Of a stretch of DNA of 64,000 nt, positions 54,828 to 64,000 are shown piece after piece. A program made the position numbers and the translations under genes. Source of the stretch: Erythrobacter neustonensis (GTDB taxonomy: Bacteria > Pseudomonadota > Alphaproteobacteria > Sphingomonadales > Sphingomonadaceae); the NCBI RefSeq assembly GCF_001663175.1, contig NZ_CP016033.1:2046001-2110000 (forward strand). The letters run 5' to 3'. Each line of letters starts with the position of its first letter. The stretch's first letter is position 1. A model generated the notes under the pieces. That model saw only the letters and a program-made list of their open reading frames with translations, did no database searches and was not told the DNA's origin.

Positions 54828-55685
54828 TCAGCCGTGCCGGTAGCCGAGGCGATCGCTTGCGCGCAGCATCGTGCTGCCAAGTTGCAAGGGTGCCTCGCCG
54901 CGCGCGGTCACCGTGCCGATGCGGTGTGCGGGCACGGGAAGAGCGGTATCGGCGGGCGCGGTGAACAGCAGTTCGTAATCATCGCCCCAGCGCATGCAAT
55001 CGTCGGCGCGGGCCGGATCGGCGACGGGGATCGCTACCGGATCGAGCGCGAAGGTCACGCCGCTCGCATCGGCCATGCGCCAGGCGTCGAGCAGCAACCC
55101 GTCGGAAATGTCCATCATTGCCGTGACGTGTGGGGCCAGAGCGCGGCCCTCGGCGAGGCGCGGGACGGGGCGGTTGAAAGCGGCGAGATGGTCGGACGCG
55201 CCTTCGAAGCCCAGCATCGCCCGCCCGACGGGGCCGGTGATCCACACCCCCTCGCCCGCCGCAGCGCCGCTGCGCGAGGGCACTTGCGTATGGCTTGCCC
55301 GCCCGATCGCCGTCAGACCGAAGCAGCGCAGGCCCTTGCCCGCCACGGTATCGCCGCCCAGCAGTGGGGTGGCAAAGGCCCGCAATGCCTCGTGCAAGCC
55401 CTTGATAAAAAGCGCATCATCGCTTCCGAGCATGTGGCCGAGGAGCACGCCGACGGGTTCTGCGCCCTTGGCGGCAAGGTCGGACAGGTTGGTCGTGACC
55501 AGTTTCCAGGCGACATCGGCCATGTCGGCACCTTCGCGAAAATGCGTGCCTTCGACCATCATGTCATGGGTGAGGACCAGCGTTTCGCCCCCCACCATCA
55601 GCACCGCGCAATCATCCGCCAATCCCCGCGCGGCAGAGTGCAAGGGGAGGGCGCGCAGCGCGGCGATGAAATCAGCTTCGTTCAT
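54828..55685 (-). CDS. thiL: Thiamine-monophosphate kinase
   Basis: ATP-dependent conversion of thiamine phosphate to thiamine diphosphate, 285 aa. PurM-like fold signatures: [63 protein letters not shown] and [10 protein letters not shown]. Family length is ~320-330, so this copy is somewhat short at its C terminus. It follows hisG-hisD-nusB on the same strand; the 154-bp gap before it carries parS. Confidence 0.94.
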   Translation of the reverse strand: MNEADFIAALRALPLHSAARGLADDCAVLMVGGETLVLTHDMMVEGTHFREGADMADVAWKLVTTNLSDLAAKGAEPVGVLLGHMLGSDDALFIKGLHEALRAFATPLLGGDTVAGKGLRCFGLTAIGRASHTQVPSRSGAAAGEGVWITGPVGRAMLGFEGASDHLAAFNRPVPRLAEGRALAPHVTAMMDISDGLLLDAWRMADASGVTFALDPVAIPVADPARADDCMRWGDDYELLFTAPADTALPVPAHRIGTVTARGEAPLQLGSTMLRASDRLGYRHG

Positions 55686-55733
55686 GGCACAGCCCGATTA
55701 GCCGATCGCCGCCCACATGCCTATGGCGCGCGA

Positions 55734-55749
55734 TGTTTCACGTGAAACA
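55734..55749. promoter_or_regulatory. parS site 3 (ParB/Spo0J binding)
   Basis: Perfect TGTTTCACGTGAAACA, identical to the other two copies, between nusB and thiL. The iteron block lies on its right side, 25 bp away. Confidence 0.92.
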
Positions 55750-55774
55750 GCGCTTTTAGTGCCCGCTAACTGAT

Positions 55775-55812
55775 AGCAAAACGGGGCTAACGGGGGGCTA
55801 AAGGGGGTCTGG
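55775..55812. repeat. parS-associated iteron block (copy B)
   Basis: Starts with AGCAAAACGG (55775-55784), the reverse complement of the CCGTTTTGCT end of copy A, followed by GCTAACGGGG (55786) and GCTAAAGGGG (55797) 11 bp apart, then GTCTGG. A further GCTAAC at 55765 sits inside the spacer to parS. Orientation relative to parS is the same as in copy A; spacing to parS is 25 bp instead of 15. Confidence 0.7.
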
Positions 55813-55839
55813 CGCGGTGTCGGAGCGCATCAAAACCGG

Positions 55840-56304
55840 TCAGCGCGCGTCTTTCGCCACCGCGTCGAGGATGCCGTTGACGAACTTGGCCTGACCATCA
55901 TCGAAGAACGCTTTGGCGACTTCGACATATTCGTTGATCACTACTGCGGCGGGAATATCGTGGCGCGCCAGCAATTCATAGGTGCCGGCGCGCAGCACCT
56001 GCAGCATCGCCTTGTCGAGCCGCGTCACGCTCCACCCGGCGGCGAGCTTGCCTGCGACCACGCCGTCGATCTCGTCGCGCCGCGCGGCGACCCCGCGCAC
56101 GACATCGTCGAAGAACAGGACGTCGGCGTCGGCATATTCGGCTTCGTCGAAATCATCGTCGTCGATCGTGCGGCCCAGCCGGTGCTGGTGAAATTCGTCG
56201 AGCAGCCGGGCAAGCGCGGTGCCTTCCATGTGCTGCTGATACAGCGCCTGCACGGCGGCGAGACGCGCGGCCGAGCGGGCCTGCGATTTGGCGGGGTGGT
56301 TCAT
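55840..56304 (-). CDS. nusB: Transcription antitermination factor NusB
   Basis: A 154-aa all-helical RNA-binding protein used in rRNA antitermination. Sequence SAARLAAVQALYQQHMEG and the C-terminal AGTYELLARHDIPAAVVINEYVEVAKAFFDDGQAKFVNGILDAV are canonical. It overlaps hisD by 4 bp (ATGA). Confidence 0.95.
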   Translation of the reverse strand: MNHPAKSQARSAARLAAVQALYQQHMEGTALARLLDEFHQHRLGRTIDDDDFDEAEYADADVLFFDDVVRGVAARRDEIDGVVAGKLAAGWSVTRLDKAMLQVLRAGTYELLARHDIPAAVVINEYVEVAKAFFDDGQAKFVNGILDAVAKDAR

Positions 56305-57599
56305 TTGATCCTCAATTCCACGGACTTGGCGTGGGCGGGCAGCCCCTCGGCATGGGCGAGGGTTGCAGCGGCAGGGCCGATCGCGGCAAATGAGCCTGCA
56401 TCGAGCCCCAGAAAACTGGTGCGCTTCATGAAGTCGAGCACCGACAGCCCGCTCGAAAAGCGGGCGCGGCGCCCGGTGGGCAGCACATGGTTCGGCCCGG
56501 CGACATAATCGCCTACCGCCTCGGGCGTCATCCGGCCAAGGAAGATCGAGCCTGCATGGCGGATCGCGGACAGATAGGGTTCGGGATCGTCGACCGCGAT
56601 CTCGACGTGCTCGGCGGCAAGGCGATTGGCCAGCGCCGGCGCCTCGGCCAGCAGATCATCGACCACGATCATCACGCCATGCGCGTCCCACGATGTGCGC
56701 GCGGTTTTCCCTGTGGCAAGCTGGCCGATCTGCAAGTCGATGCAATCTTCGACCTGCCGCGCAAAACCCGCATCGTCGGTGATCAGGATCGATTGCGAGG
56801 TGGGATCGTGTTCGGCCTGCGACAGCAGATCGGCGGCGATCCAGTCGGGATCGTTCTTGCCATCGGCGATCACGAGGATTTCGGAAGGCCCGGCGACCAT
56901 GTCGATCCCCACCACGCCGTAAAGCTGGCGCTTGGCTTCGGCGACCCAGGCATTGCCCGGGCCGGTGATGACATCGACCGGACGGATACGTTCGGTGCCA
57001 TAGGCGAGCGCGCCCACGGCCTGCGCGCCGCCGATACGCCAGATCTCGTCTACGCCCGCGATGTGCGCAGCGGCCAGCACCATCGGGTTGGCCTCGCCCT
57101 TCGGCGTGGGGGTGACCACCACCAGCCGCTCAACGCCCGCAACGCGCGCGGGGATCGCGTTCATCAGCAGCGAGGAGGGATAAGCCGCACGGCCACCGGG
57201 GACATAGAGCCCGGCCGCATCGACCGCGCGCCAGATCGCGCCCAGCCGCACGCCTGCGGCATCGATGTAATCGCGGTTCTGCGGCAGCTGCGCTTCGTGA
57301 TAGGCCCGGATGCGCGCCGCAGCGAGTTCGAGCGCATCGCGAAGATCGGGGGGGAGCGCGTCATACGCCGCTTCGCACGCCTCGCGGGTGATGACCCAGT
57401 CGGCATCGTCGACCAGCGCATAGCCATCGAACCGCTGGCTGTATTCGACGAGCGCATCATCGCCCCGGCCTTTGACCGCCTGCAGGATCGTCTGCACCTG
57501 GCCTGCAACATCGGTGTCGGATTCGCGCCGGGCATCGACCAGCCGTGCGAAAGTGCGTTCGAAATCGGCGTCCCGGGTGGAGAGGAGGCTAACCGTCAT
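56301..57599 (-). CDS. hisD: Histidinol dehydrogenase
   Basis: Last two oxidations of histidine synthesis, 432 aa, zinc enzyme. Motifs: [69 protein letters not shown], catalytic EHVEIAV and [23 protein letters not shown]. Overlaps hisG upstream by 4 bp and nusB downstream by 4 bp, so hisG-hisD-nusB is a coupled operon. Confidence 0.97.
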   Translation of the reverse strand: MTVSLLSTRDADFERTFARLVDARRESDTDVAGQVQTILQAVKGRGDDALVEYSQRFDGYALVDDADWVITREACEAAYDALPPDLRDALELAAARIRAYHEAQLPQNRDYIDAAGVRLGAIWRAVDAAGLYVPGGRAAYPSSLLMNAIPARVAGVERLVVVTPTPKGEANPMVLAAAHIAGVDEIWRIGGAQAVGALAYGTERIRPVDVITGPGNAWVAEAKRQLYGVVGIDMVAGPSEILVIADGKNDPDWIAADLLSQAEHDPTSQSILITDDAGFARQVEDCIDLQIGQLATGKTARTSWDAHGVMIVVDDLLAEAPALANRLAAEHVEIAVDDPEPYLSAIRHAGSIFLGRMTPEAVGDYVAGPNHVLPTGRRARFSSGLSVLDFMKRTSFLGLDAGSFAAIGPAAATLAHAEGLPAHAKSVELRIK

Positions 57600-58288
57600 G
57601 CTGGCTCCCGTGCCTCAGCTTCGCGGCGGAAGGCATCGACCAGCGCGGCAACGCGGGCATCGGTCTTCAACGCGGTGCGGTTGACGATCAGGCGCGCGGA
57701 AATGTCGAGGATCACCGAGGTTTCGACGAGGCCGTTTTCGCGCAAGGTGGTGCCGGTCGAAACCAGATCGACGATCTGGCGCGCAAGGCCCAGCGATGGC
57801 GCAAGCTCCATCGCACCGTTCAGCTTGACGCATTCGGCCGCCACGCCTGCGGCTTCGAAATGGCGGCGGGTGAGGCTGGGATACTTGGTCGCCACGCGCA
57901 GGTGGCTGATGCTGGTGGCTTCATCGCTGTCATTTGCCATGCGGGCCACGGAGAGCCGGCACAGGCCGATGCCGAGATCGACCGGCGCGTAAAGATCGGC
58001 GTAGTCGAATTCCTCGATCACGTCGCTGCCCACGATCCCGACCTGCGCTGCGCCATGGGCAACGAAGGTCGCGACATCGAAGGCGCGCACGCGGATGATC
58101 CGCATGTCGGGGCGGAGGCAGCCAAAGGCCAGCGCGCGGCTCTTGGGATCGTGGAATTCCGCGCCCGGTTCGACCCCTGCGCGCGCCATCACGGGCAGCG
58201 CCTCGTCGAGGATGCGGCCCTTGGGCACGGCGAAGGTCAACTGTCCGGGCCGGAAGATGCTATTGTCTGATGTGCCGGTGGTGGTCAT
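57596..58288 (-). CDS. hisG: ATP phosphoribosyltransferase, short form
   Basis: First step of histidine synthesis (ATP + PRPP), 230 aa. Features: [32 protein letters not shown], and the PRPP loop [13 protein letters not shown]. It lacks the C-terminal regulatory domain of the ~300-aa long form, so by family rule it should need a HisZ partner, which is not in this window. Start MTTTGTSDN; longer frames upstream are shadows of the divergent DUF2332 gene. Confidence 0.94.
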   Translation of the reverse strand: MTTTGTSDNSIFRPGQLTFAVPKGRILDEALPVMARAGVEPGAEFHDPKSRALAFGCLRPDMRIIRVRAFDVATFVAHGAAQVGIVGSDVIEEFDYADLYAPVDLGIGLCRLSVARMANDSDEATSISHLRVATKYPSLTRRHFEAAGVAAECVKLNGAMELAPSLGLARQIVDLVSTGTTLRENGLVETSVILDISARLIVNRTALKTDARVAALVDAFRREAEAREPA

Positions 58289-58327
58289 GATCGCCCGCGC
58301 ACTTAAGGGCGGGGAGGCAAAAGGGCA

Positions 58328-59422
58328 ATGGTGATGGCAGGCGGGGCGCAGGGAATCATGGCGCTCGAAGACTTTGCCGCCGCGCTCGCATGGCAGGCGG
58401 CCCACGCCGAGGAAAACGGCGCGCCGGCGACCGCGCGGGTGATCCGCGCGCTTGCCGGGGTGCGCGACAGCGATACCGCGACGGGGCAGCGGATCGCGCA
58501 CTGGCCGGGGCTGACGCTGAAGGACGCGATGCCGCTGCGCATTGCCGGCGGGCTGCACCACCTGGTGCTGACCGGGGCGGACCGGCGGCTCGCGGCGGTC
58601 TATGCGGGCGCGGTGAGCGATCAGGGCGCGGTCGATGCGCTGGTGCTCGATCTGGTGCACCGGTTCGATGCGCGGCTGGTGGGCTGGCTGGATGGCCCGC
58701 CGCAGACCAACGAGGCGGGCCGCGCGGCGAGCATCATGGCGGGGCTGTTGTGGCTGGCGGCGCGGGTCAGACCGGCGCGCTTCGATCTGTTCGAACTGGG
58801 CGCGAGCGCGGGGGTCAACACGATGCTGGACCGCTATTTCTTCCGGTTGGGCGATACACGGGTGGGGCCGCCGGGTTCGCCGATGCGGATCGTGCCCGAA
58901 TGGCGCGGGGCCTCGCCGCCCGCGCCGCCTGCGGGTTTCGCGATAACGCGGGTGAAGGGCTGCGACATCGCGCCGATCGACCTTACCGATCCCGAAGCGG
59001 CGCTGCGGCTCAAAGCCTATGTCTGGCCCGACGCGGGCGAGCGATTGGCGCGGATCGACGCCGCGATTGCGCTGGCTGGCGCCGAGCCGCCCGATCTGGT
59101 GGCCGGGGACGCGGGCGATTTTGCTGCGGCAATGCTCCCGCGCCCGGCCGAGGCTGGGACAGCACGGGTGATGTTCCATTCGATCATGTGGCAATACCTG
59201 CCCGCCGCCACGCAAGCCCGCATCACCGCCGCCTTTGAGGCTGCTGCTGCTGCGGCCACCCCCGATACGCCACTCGGCTGGATTGCGCTGGAGACAGACC
59301 CCGCCACCTTCCGCCACGAATTGCGCGTGCGATTGTGGGACGGGGAGAGCCACGCTGGCGCGCCGCATCTGCTCGCCCATGCACACCCGCACGGCGCATG
59401 GGTGGAGTGGCTGGCGGATTAG
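58328..59422 (+). CDS. DUF2332-family protein
   Basis: A 364-aa protein of the DUF2332 family, function unknown. Visible features: an Ala-rich helical N terminus ([24 protein letters not shown]), then a methyltransferase-like core ([22 protein letters not shown]) and [10 protein letters not shown]. The core recalls a degenerate SAM-binding fold. Start at the first ATG; a second ATG two codons later is an alternative. Its stop overlaps that of the convergent hydrolase. Confidence 0.82.
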   Translation: MVMAGGAQGIMALEDFAAALAWQAAHAEENGAPATARVIRALAGVRDSDTATGQRIAHWPGLTLKDAMPLRIAGGLHHLVLTGADRRLAAVYAGAVSDQGAVDALVLDLVHRFDARLVGWLDGPPQTNEAGRAASIMAGLLWLAARVRPARFDLFELGASAGVNTMLDRYFFRLGDTRVGPPGSPMRIVPEWRGASPPAPPAGFAITRVKGCDIAPIDLTDPEAALRLKAYVWPDAGERLARIDAAIALAGAEPPDLVAGDAGDFAAAMLPRPAEAGTARVMFHSIMWQYLPAATQARITAAFEAAAAAATPDTPLGWIALETDPATFRHELRVRLWDGESHAGAPHLLAHAHPHGAWVEWLAD

Positions 59423-60309
59423 TCCGCCAGAAACGCCTCCATCGCCGCGTTGACCGCCTCTGGTGCCTCCCACGGCACGAAATGCCCGCAATCGGGCACG
59501 CGCACGATGGTCAGCGGATCGATGATGTGCTCGAGCCCGTCGAGGTTCTCGGGCGGAAGGGCAAGATCGTCGAGGCCCCAGATCACCAGCGTCGGGATCG
59601 TCAGCTTGGGCAGCGCAGGCGGCGTCCAGCCCTCGGGGATCGCGAAAGGCGCGTCCATCGTCGGCACGTCGATCGGGCTCGCGCGGTAGTAGTTGAGCAT
59701 TCCGAAGGCGGCGTCACGGTTCTGCCAGTCGAGCAGCAACGCGTCGCGTTCCTCGGGCTCCATCTTGCTCGGGCGGTCCCACTTGACCTCTTGCAGCAAG
59801 AGGCCCGTGAGCCCGTGTTCCTTGACCAGCGCATCGTTCGCCGGGTCGCGGAAGCCGCGGATATACTGGCTCGCCGCGCGCTGGCCCTCGTGGGTGTAGA
59901 GCAGACGCTGGAAGGTGACGGGATGCGGCGCATTGGCGATGATCGCGCGGGTGACGCGCGCGTGCTGCCCGCCCAGCGCCACGCCCCAGGCAATCGCGCC
60001 GCCCCAGTCGTGCCCGACGATCGTGAACTGCGCGATGCCCAGCGCGTCCGCCAGCATGAACACGTCCCCGATCAGCTTGTCGGGGGTGTAGGCGGCGACC
60101 GCCTGCGGTTTCGACGATTGCCGATAGCCGCGCTGGTCGGGCGCGACGCAGCGGAACCGATCGCTGAAATGCGCGATCTGATGGCGCCAGGTGCGGTGGC
60201 TTTCGGGAAAGCCGTGAAGGAAGATCAGCACCGGGGCCTCTGTCGGGCCTTCGTCGACGATGTTGAGGTGGATACCATTCGGCAGCGCCACGCGCTTCAG
60301 ATCAAACAT
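59419..60309 (-). CDS. Alpha/beta hydrolase, epoxide-hydrolase-like
   Basis: A 296-aa hydrolase. HGFPES (oxyanion hole), the nucleophile elbow GHDWGG (Asp nucleophile, as in epoxide hydrolases and haloalkane dehalogenases), acidic WGLDD and catalytic His in [10 protein letters not shown]. Start is the ATG sharing its A with the SDR stop (TGATG), so the two genes are translationally coupled. Confidence 0.9.
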   Translation of the reverse strand: MFDLKRVALPNGIHLNIVDEGPTEAPVLIFLHGFPESHRTWRHQIAHFSDRFRCVAPDQRGYRQSSKPQAVAAYTPDKLIGDVFMLADALGIAQFTIVGHDWGGAIAWGVALGGQHARVTRAIIANAPHPVTFQRLLYTHEGQRAASQYIRGFRDPANDALVKEHGLTGLLLQEVKWDRPSKMEPEERDALLLDWQNRDAAFGMLNYYRASPIDVPTMDAPFAIPEGWTPPALPKLTIPTLVIWGLDDLALPPENLDGLEHIIDPLTIVRVPDCGHFVPWEAPEAVNAAMEAFLAD

Positions 60310-61121
60310 CACTGCTGCTCCAGCTTGTCCATGTAACCCTTGGCGACCATGCCCGCGACCTGATCGAACAATGCCTCGGGCGTGCGGCGCGCTTCGCCCA
60401 TGGCGAGTTCCATCCCTTCGGCGACGATGATCTCGCGCGTGCCCCTGGCGATCCCGTCGAGCATCTGGCGCGCCGCCTCATCGGCGGGGATGCCCTCGTC
60501 GATTGCCTTGTCGGAGCGTCCGCGCGCGGTGCCTTCGGCGGTCAGCGCATTGCGCGAGACATTGGTGGCGACCGATCCGGGGTAGATCGTATGGACGCTC
60601 ACGCCGTTCACGGTCAGCTCGGCGCGCAGCGCATCGGCATAGCCAGCCAGCCCGAATTTCGCCGCGGAATAGGCCGTGCGCATCGGCACGCCGACCTTGC
60701 CTGCGATCGAGGAAATGAACCCAAGCGCGCCCGAGCCGCGCTCCGCCATGTGGCCGATCAGCCCTTGCGTAAAGGCGATCTGCGCAACCAGATCGACCTC
60801 GATGATGTCGCGGTAGACCTGCATCGCGGTCTTGAGCGCGCGGCTGCGCTGCGAGATGCCGGCATTGGCAAAGGCGATATCGACATGCCCCTTCCAGCCG
60901 ATTGCTTTCGCGGTGGCATCGGCCAGCGCCGTCTCGTCGCGCACATCGAAGGCGAGGATCAGCGTGTCGCCGCCGCAAGCCTGCGCAACCTCGGCGAGCC
61001 GCGCCTCGTCCCGCCCCGACAGAACGACCGACGCGCCCCGCGCCGCCAGTTCGCGCGCCAGCGCCGCGCCGATGCCCGACGATGCCCCGGTGATCCACGC
61101 CACCTTGCCCTGATAATCCAT
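60309..61121 (-). CDS. SDR-family oxidoreductase
   Basis: Classical SDR of 270 aa: TGASSGIG cofactor motif, NAG (FANAGIS), catalytic Ser in FISSIAG and YxxxK (YSAAKFG). Substrate unknown. The ribosome-binding site AAGGGAGAGAG precedes the ATG. Coupled to the epoxide-hydrolase-like gene downstream; the pair may act on one alcohol/ketone/epoxide compound, which is inference. Confidence 0.9.
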   Translation of the reverse strand: MDYQGKVAWITGASSGIGAALARELAARGASVVLSGRDEARLAEVAQACGGDTLILAFDVRDETALADATAKAIGWKGHVDIAFANAGISQRSRALKTAMQVYRDIIEVDLVAQIAFTQGLIGHMAERGSGALGFISSIAGKVGVPMRTAYSAAKFGLAGYADALRAELTVNGVSVHTIYPGSVATNVSRNALTAEGTARGRSDKAIDEGIPADEAARQMLDGIARGTREIIVAEGMELAMGEARRTPEALFDQVAGMVAKGYMDKLEQQ

Positions 61122-61173
61122 CGCTCTCTCCCTTTTTCGGCAAAGGACTAGCGAGGCAGAGCGGGCAGGGCAA

Positions 61174-61641
61174 TCAGGTTGCGATTTGCGACCTTATCAT
61201 TGCGGCCAGTTCCACCGGAAACACCGCTTCTGGCCAAGCCTCCAACTCGCCGAGCGTGAACCAGCGGTGCTGCGTCATCACCCGCTGTTCGAGCGCGGTG
61301 TGGCCGCCGGTATCGACCCTGGCATTGGCGACGCGGACGAGGAAGAACCGCTCGTCGGCCTGCACCGGTTCGCCTTCGACCGTGACAAATTCCGGCGTCA
61401 TCCGCGCGATCTGCGGGCCGGGATCGTCGATCGCGATCCCTGCCTCCTCGAACAATTCGCGCCGCGCCGCATCCTCGAACGTCTCGCCTGCATCGACTTC
61501 GCCGCCGGGCGTGCACCAGAACGGCGCGCGGCCCGGCACGTCGAACCGGAACAACAGCGTTCGCCCCGCAGCATCGACCACGATCAGCCGCGCGGCTTGC
61601 CGCAGGCGCAAGGCGGGGTTGAGGCGCGCGCCGTCGGTCAT
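61174..61641 (-). CDS. NUDIX hydrolase
   Basis: A 155-aa pyrophosphohydrolase with a complete Nudix box, GGEVDAGETFEDAARRELFEEAG, matching GX5EX7REUXEEXGU. Substrate unknown. It overlaps bolA by 4 bp (ATGA). Confidence 0.92.
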   Translation of the reverse strand: MTDGARLNPALRLRQAARLIVVDAAGRTLLFRFDVPGRAPFWCTPGGEVDAGETFEDAARRELFEEAGIAIDDPGPQIARMTPEFVTVEGEPVQADERFFLVRVANARVDTGGHTALEQRVMTQHRWFTLGELEAWPEAVFPVELAAMIRSQIAT

Positions 61642-61904
61642 TCGCCCGGCACGCTCGCCCTGATCGCGACAGCGTGAACGCGCTGGCCGACGATATCGCC
61701 CAGCGTCGCAATCACCGCGCGCTGGCGGGCGAGGCGGGTCATGCCGGCAAAGGCGGCGGCCTCGATCTCAATCGTGAAGTGGCTTTCGCCCGTGCCGTCA
61801 TCGCCCATGTGGCCGACATGGCTGGCGCTGTCGTTGATGATCGCAAGGCGCGCGGGCGCGAAAGCCTCGGTCAGAAGCGTGTGCATTTCCTCGGCGACAC
61901 TCAT
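61638..61904 (-). CDS. BolA-family protein
   Basis: An 88-aa BolA-fold protein. Conserved segments are SHFTIEIEAAAFAGMTRLARQRAV and the C-terminal VHAVAIRASVP; the conserved His is in the SHF and VHA elements. BolA proteins work with monothiol glutaredoxins in iron handling and can act as transcription regulators. Start MSVAEEM follows AAGGAA. Divergent from the J-domain gene, an arrangement common in alphaproteobacteria. Confidence 0.9.
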   Translation of the reverse strand: MSVAEEMHTLLTEAFAPARLAIINDSASHVGHMGDDGTGESHFTIEIEAAAFAGMTRLARQRAVIATLGDIVGQRVHAVAIRASVPGE

Positions 61905-61984
61905 CACGGATTTCCTTCTTTGCAACGGTTCGGCAGGCGTTCGGGCTTGGAACTTGCCGCCGCAATCGCCATTCATGGGGGCTT

Positions 61985-62587
61985 ATGCCTTCACCACGAT
62001 TTCATGGCCGCGTCGAGAGCCCCGGACGCCGGTGCGAAGCGCCCGGTTGCCGCGAGGACGGCGAATTCCGCGCGCCGGGCCGCCGCCCCAACGGGTTCGA
62101 CGGGCCGGGCGAATGGCGCTGGTTCTGCTTGCAGCATGTGCGCGAATTCAACGCCGGATACGACTGGTTCGAGGGGATGAGCGCCGAGGAAATCCTGCAC
62201 GCGCAATCCCCGGTTGCCGGCTGGCAGACCGAAAGCAAGGCCTTCCGCCCCACGGCCGGAATCCACGATGCGCCGCGCTGGGCCGATTATGCCGATCCCT
62301 TGGATGCGATCGGCGCGCGCGCCCGCACTATCCGCTCGCGCGCCGAACGCGAGGCCCGCGCCGCGCAGGATTTTGCGCGCAGCCGTTTCAGCCGCGAAGA
62401 ATCCGCCGCGCTCGAAGTCATGGGGCTGGGCAGCGACACCGACGCTGCGCGCCTGCGCCGCCGCTATTCCGAGCTGGTCAGGCGTTATCACCCCGACCGC
62501 AACGGCGGCGACCGCGCGCACGAGGCCAAGCTGACCGCGGTGGTCGATGCCTATCAGGTGCTAAAGAAAAGCGCGGCGCTCGCCTGA
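61985..62587 (+). CDS. J-domain (DnaJ-like) protein with N-terminal Cys/His motif
   Basis: A 200-aa protein. The C-terminal J domain (residues ~140-195) contains the HPD triad in RRYHPDRNGGD. The N-terminal part carries cysteines (RRCEAPGCREDGEF and FCLQHVREFN) in an arrangement that could bind zinc. Homologues accompany bolA in many alphaproteobacteria, but their client is unknown. Its stop abuts that of the convergent SRPBCC gene. Confidence 0.88.
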   Translation: MPSPRFHGRVESPGRRCEAPGCREDGEFRAPGRRPNGFDGPGEWRWFCLQHVREFNAGYDWFEGMSAEEILHAQSPVAGWQTESKAFRPTAGIHDAPRWADYADPLDAIGARARTIRSRAEREARAAQDFARSRFSREESAALEVMGLGSDTDAARLRRRYSELVRRYHPDRNGGDRAHEAKLTAVVDAYQVLKKSAALA

Positions 62588-63028
62588 TCAGCGCGCTTCG
62601 CACAGCTCGGCAAGCTGCGCGGCGCAGGCTTCCCAGCCTTGCACGAAGCCCATCGCCTCATGCTCGGCGCGCGCCTCGTCCGACCAGTGCCGGGCGCGCG
62701 CGGTGTAGCGTGTGCCTTCACCTTCGGGGGCGATTTCCCAGATTCCGATCATGAACGGGCCGGCCGGCTCCAGATCGCCGACGACCGCATCGGTTGTGGC
62801 AAAGCGGCGGCCTTCGTCCCAAGCGAGCACGATCCCTTCCTGCGGCATTTCCTCGCCATCGGGCCCGCGCATGATCATCGCGCTGCGCCCGCCGACCCGG
62901 CGTTCCTGCGCGACGATCTCGGTGCGCCAGGGCCGCGGGCACCACCATTCTTCCTGCCGGTTGACCATCACTTCCCACACCACTTCGGGCGGGGCGGCGA
63001 TGGTTCGGGTGACACAGAGTTCATTCAT
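62588..63028 (-). CDS. SRPBCC/AHSA1-like lipid-binding-fold protein
   Basis: A 146-aa START-like (SRPBCC) protein: VTRTIAAPPEVVWEVMVNRQEEWW at the N terminus, GGRSAMIMRGPDGEEMPQEG in the centre, and a C-terminal helix ending FVQGWEACAAQLAELCE. Family members bind hydrophobic ligands; this one's ligand is unknown. A short gap separates it from the DUF1428 gene behind. Confidence 0.88.
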   Translation of the reverse strand: MNELCVTRTIAAPPEVVWEVMVNRQEEWWCPRPWRTEIVAQERRVGGRSAMIMRGPDGEEMPQEGIVLAWDEGRRFATTDAVVGDLEPAGPFMIGIWEIAPEGEGTRYTARARHWSDEARAEHEAMGFVQGWEACAAQLAELCEAR

Positions 63029-63074
63029 TGTCTGTCTCCTGCGGCGCGCGGCGTCCCCCGCGCCTTGCGTGTGA

Positions 63075-63446
63075 TTATGCCTGTTTGTTCACGATGGGCT
63101 CGAACCCGCCGACGATCATGCGCTTGCCGTCGAACGGCATGTCGCTGCCATCGGGCGCGCCGAACTGTTCGGCCATGCGCGGGTCGGCCATCAGCTTGTC
63201 ATGGCTGGCATCGGCGGTGGCACGGTCGGGCCAGGTGACCCATGAAAACACGATCTTCTCGCCCGCCTCGGCCTTCACCGCCATGCGGAAATCGGTGGTG
63301 GTGCCGTCCTTGACGTCGGCCTCCCAGCATTCGACCTGCGACAGCGCGCCGTAGTCCTTCATGATTTCCCAGAACCGTTCGGCAATGTCGCGATAGGCAT
63401 CCTTCTTGCCTTCGGGCACGGCGAGCACAAATCCCTGAACATACAT
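63075..63446 (-). CDS. DUF1428 (ferredoxin-fold) protein
   Basis: A 123-aa protein of the DUF1428/alpha-beta-barrel type: MYVQGFVLAVPEGKKDAYRDIAERFW, ECWEADVKDG and VFSWVTWPDRATADASHDKLM. Uncharacterised family. The start follows GGAGGGAGAGAG, so earlier in-frame codons are ignored. Confidence 0.9.
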   Translation of the reverse strand: MYVQGFVLAVPEGKKDAYRDIAERFWEIMKDYGALSQVECWEADVKDGTTTDFRMAVKAEAGEKIVFSWVTWPDRATADASHDKLMADPRMAEQFGAPDGSDMPFDGKRMIVGGFEPIVNKQA

Positions 63447-63496
63447 GATCTCTCTCCCTCCATGCGCATCATAGCAGGGGAGCAGAGCGGTGCGTA

Positions 63497-64000
63497 TCAA
63501 TTCTGCCCGAAGGCCCAACGGAGCGTCCGGCCCATGCCCCATGTCGCCGCACGTGCAGGCAGCGCAGCCAGTCGCGGGCGTTGCAGCCGCAGCATCTGGC
63601 GCGCCCAATCGGGCAGCATCGCGACCGCATCGGCGGTGAGCATCGTCTGCACCGCCGCCGGCGTGCCGGTGGGCCGCTGCGACAGAACCAGCTGCGCAAC
63701 CTCGCGCGCCTCAGTCGAGGCTTTCAGATCATGGCGCAGTTCGCGAAAGATGCGGTCGGCCTCGGCGCGGGTCTCGGGCACGGGATCGGCCCCCAGCATC
63801 CGCGCGATCACGGCAAACTGGCGGTAATATTCGTCCTGTTCGTCCCCCGGCATCGACGGGCGCACATGGCGCAGGTATCCCGCCAGAAAGCTCTGCGCCT
63901 CGGTCACGTGAACCCAGGCGAGTGTGCGCGGATTGGTCGCGGCATAGGGCGTCCCGTCGGGCAGCGTGCCGCCGACGGCGACGTGGATGCGGTTCACGCG
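63497..64000 (-). CDS. DUF2236 (MpaB-like) oxygenase-family protein, partial
   Basis: The C-terminal 168 or so residues of a DUF2236/MpaB-family protein. The visible part begins in HVAVGGTLPDGTPYAATNPRTLAWVHVTEAQSFLAGYLRHV, the family's haem- or substrate-proximal segment. The gene runs off the right edge of the window, so its 5' end is missing; the apparent GTG at 63997 is probably internal. MpaB relatives include oxygenases such as latex-clearing protein. Confidence 0.8.
   Translation of the reverse strand, partial: RVNRIHVAVGGTLPDGTPYAATNPRTLAWVHVTEAQSFLAGYLRHVRPSMPGDEQDEYYRQFAVIARMLGADPVPETRAEADRIFRELRHDLKASTEAREVAQLVLSQRPTGTPAAVQTMLTADAVAMLPDWARQMLRLQRPRLAALPARAATWGMGRTLRWAFGQN

Noticed and set aside
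63901..63916. TCACGTGAACCC as a possible further parS
   Set aside because: The left half lacks TGTT and the right half is AACCC instead of AAACA; it lies inside a coding region.

Overview
The window is GC-rich, densely coded DNA of an alphaproteobacterium, most likely a sphingomonad of the Erythrobacteraceae type. The inference rests on a CcrM-type GANTC methyltransferase gene, TonB-dependent receptors, an ABA4-like protein, an aa3-oxidase subunit IV, a three-part Pnt transhydrogenase, a sphingomonad-style RNase E/G homologue beside maf and infA, and a carotenoid oxygenase. I see no insertion sequence, prophage, rRNA operon or CRISPR array. The content is mostly core chromosome.

Three perfect 16-bp parS sites (2950, 43580, 55734), plus a ccrM promoter region packed with GANTC sites and a DnaA box, suggest the window lies in the origin-proximal ParB domain. 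Two of the parS sites share a neighbouring block of short phased repeats, the most unusual non-coding signal found.

Layout. 1-2.9 kb: ccrM, folP and a small secreted protein. 3.0-5.3 kb (minus): an SDR and an NtrC-like regulator with a degenerate GAFTGA loop. 5.5-10.1 kb (plus): aa3-oxidase subunit IV and pntAA/pntAB/pntB, with a PH-domain gene and a secreted-protein gene inside the pnt cluster, then two paralogous small envelope proteins. 10.2-14.2 kb: a translationally coupled operon of a beta-helix protein, a diheme cytochrome and an alpha/beta hydrolase, then an Asp/Glu racemase-like gene. 14.5-19.1 kb: dgt (possible LexA box), an NAD(P)-binding protein, an ABA4-like protein, an acyl-CoA ligase and a DUF938 methyltransferase. 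19.1-22.4 kb: two entericidin-type lipoproteins, a DMT transporter, a palindromic repeat pair and an isolated cpaF. 22.6-26.9 kb: glmS and a GGDEF-EAL protein. 26.9-36.5 kb: purQ/purS, a TonB receptor, an M16 protease, purC, tRNA-Phe(GAA), yacG, an RNase E/G homologue, maf and infA.

36.7-44.5 kb: a TonB receptor with an inserted Ala/Pro/Gly-rich module, an HI0933-type flavoprotein, a host-attachment-family protein, uvrC, parS and an OmpA-family protein. 44.7-54.6 kb: a DUF885 protein, a carotenoid oxygenase and a universal stress protein divergent around a perfect FNR box, tesB, a cupin/GNAT pair and hppA. 54.8-64 kb: hisG-hisD-nusB and thiL with parS between nusB and thiL, then DUF2332, hydrolase/SDR, Nudix/BolA, J-domain, SRPBCC, DUF1428 and a truncated DUF2236 gene. 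Many neighbours overlap by 1-8 bp, indicating translational coupling.
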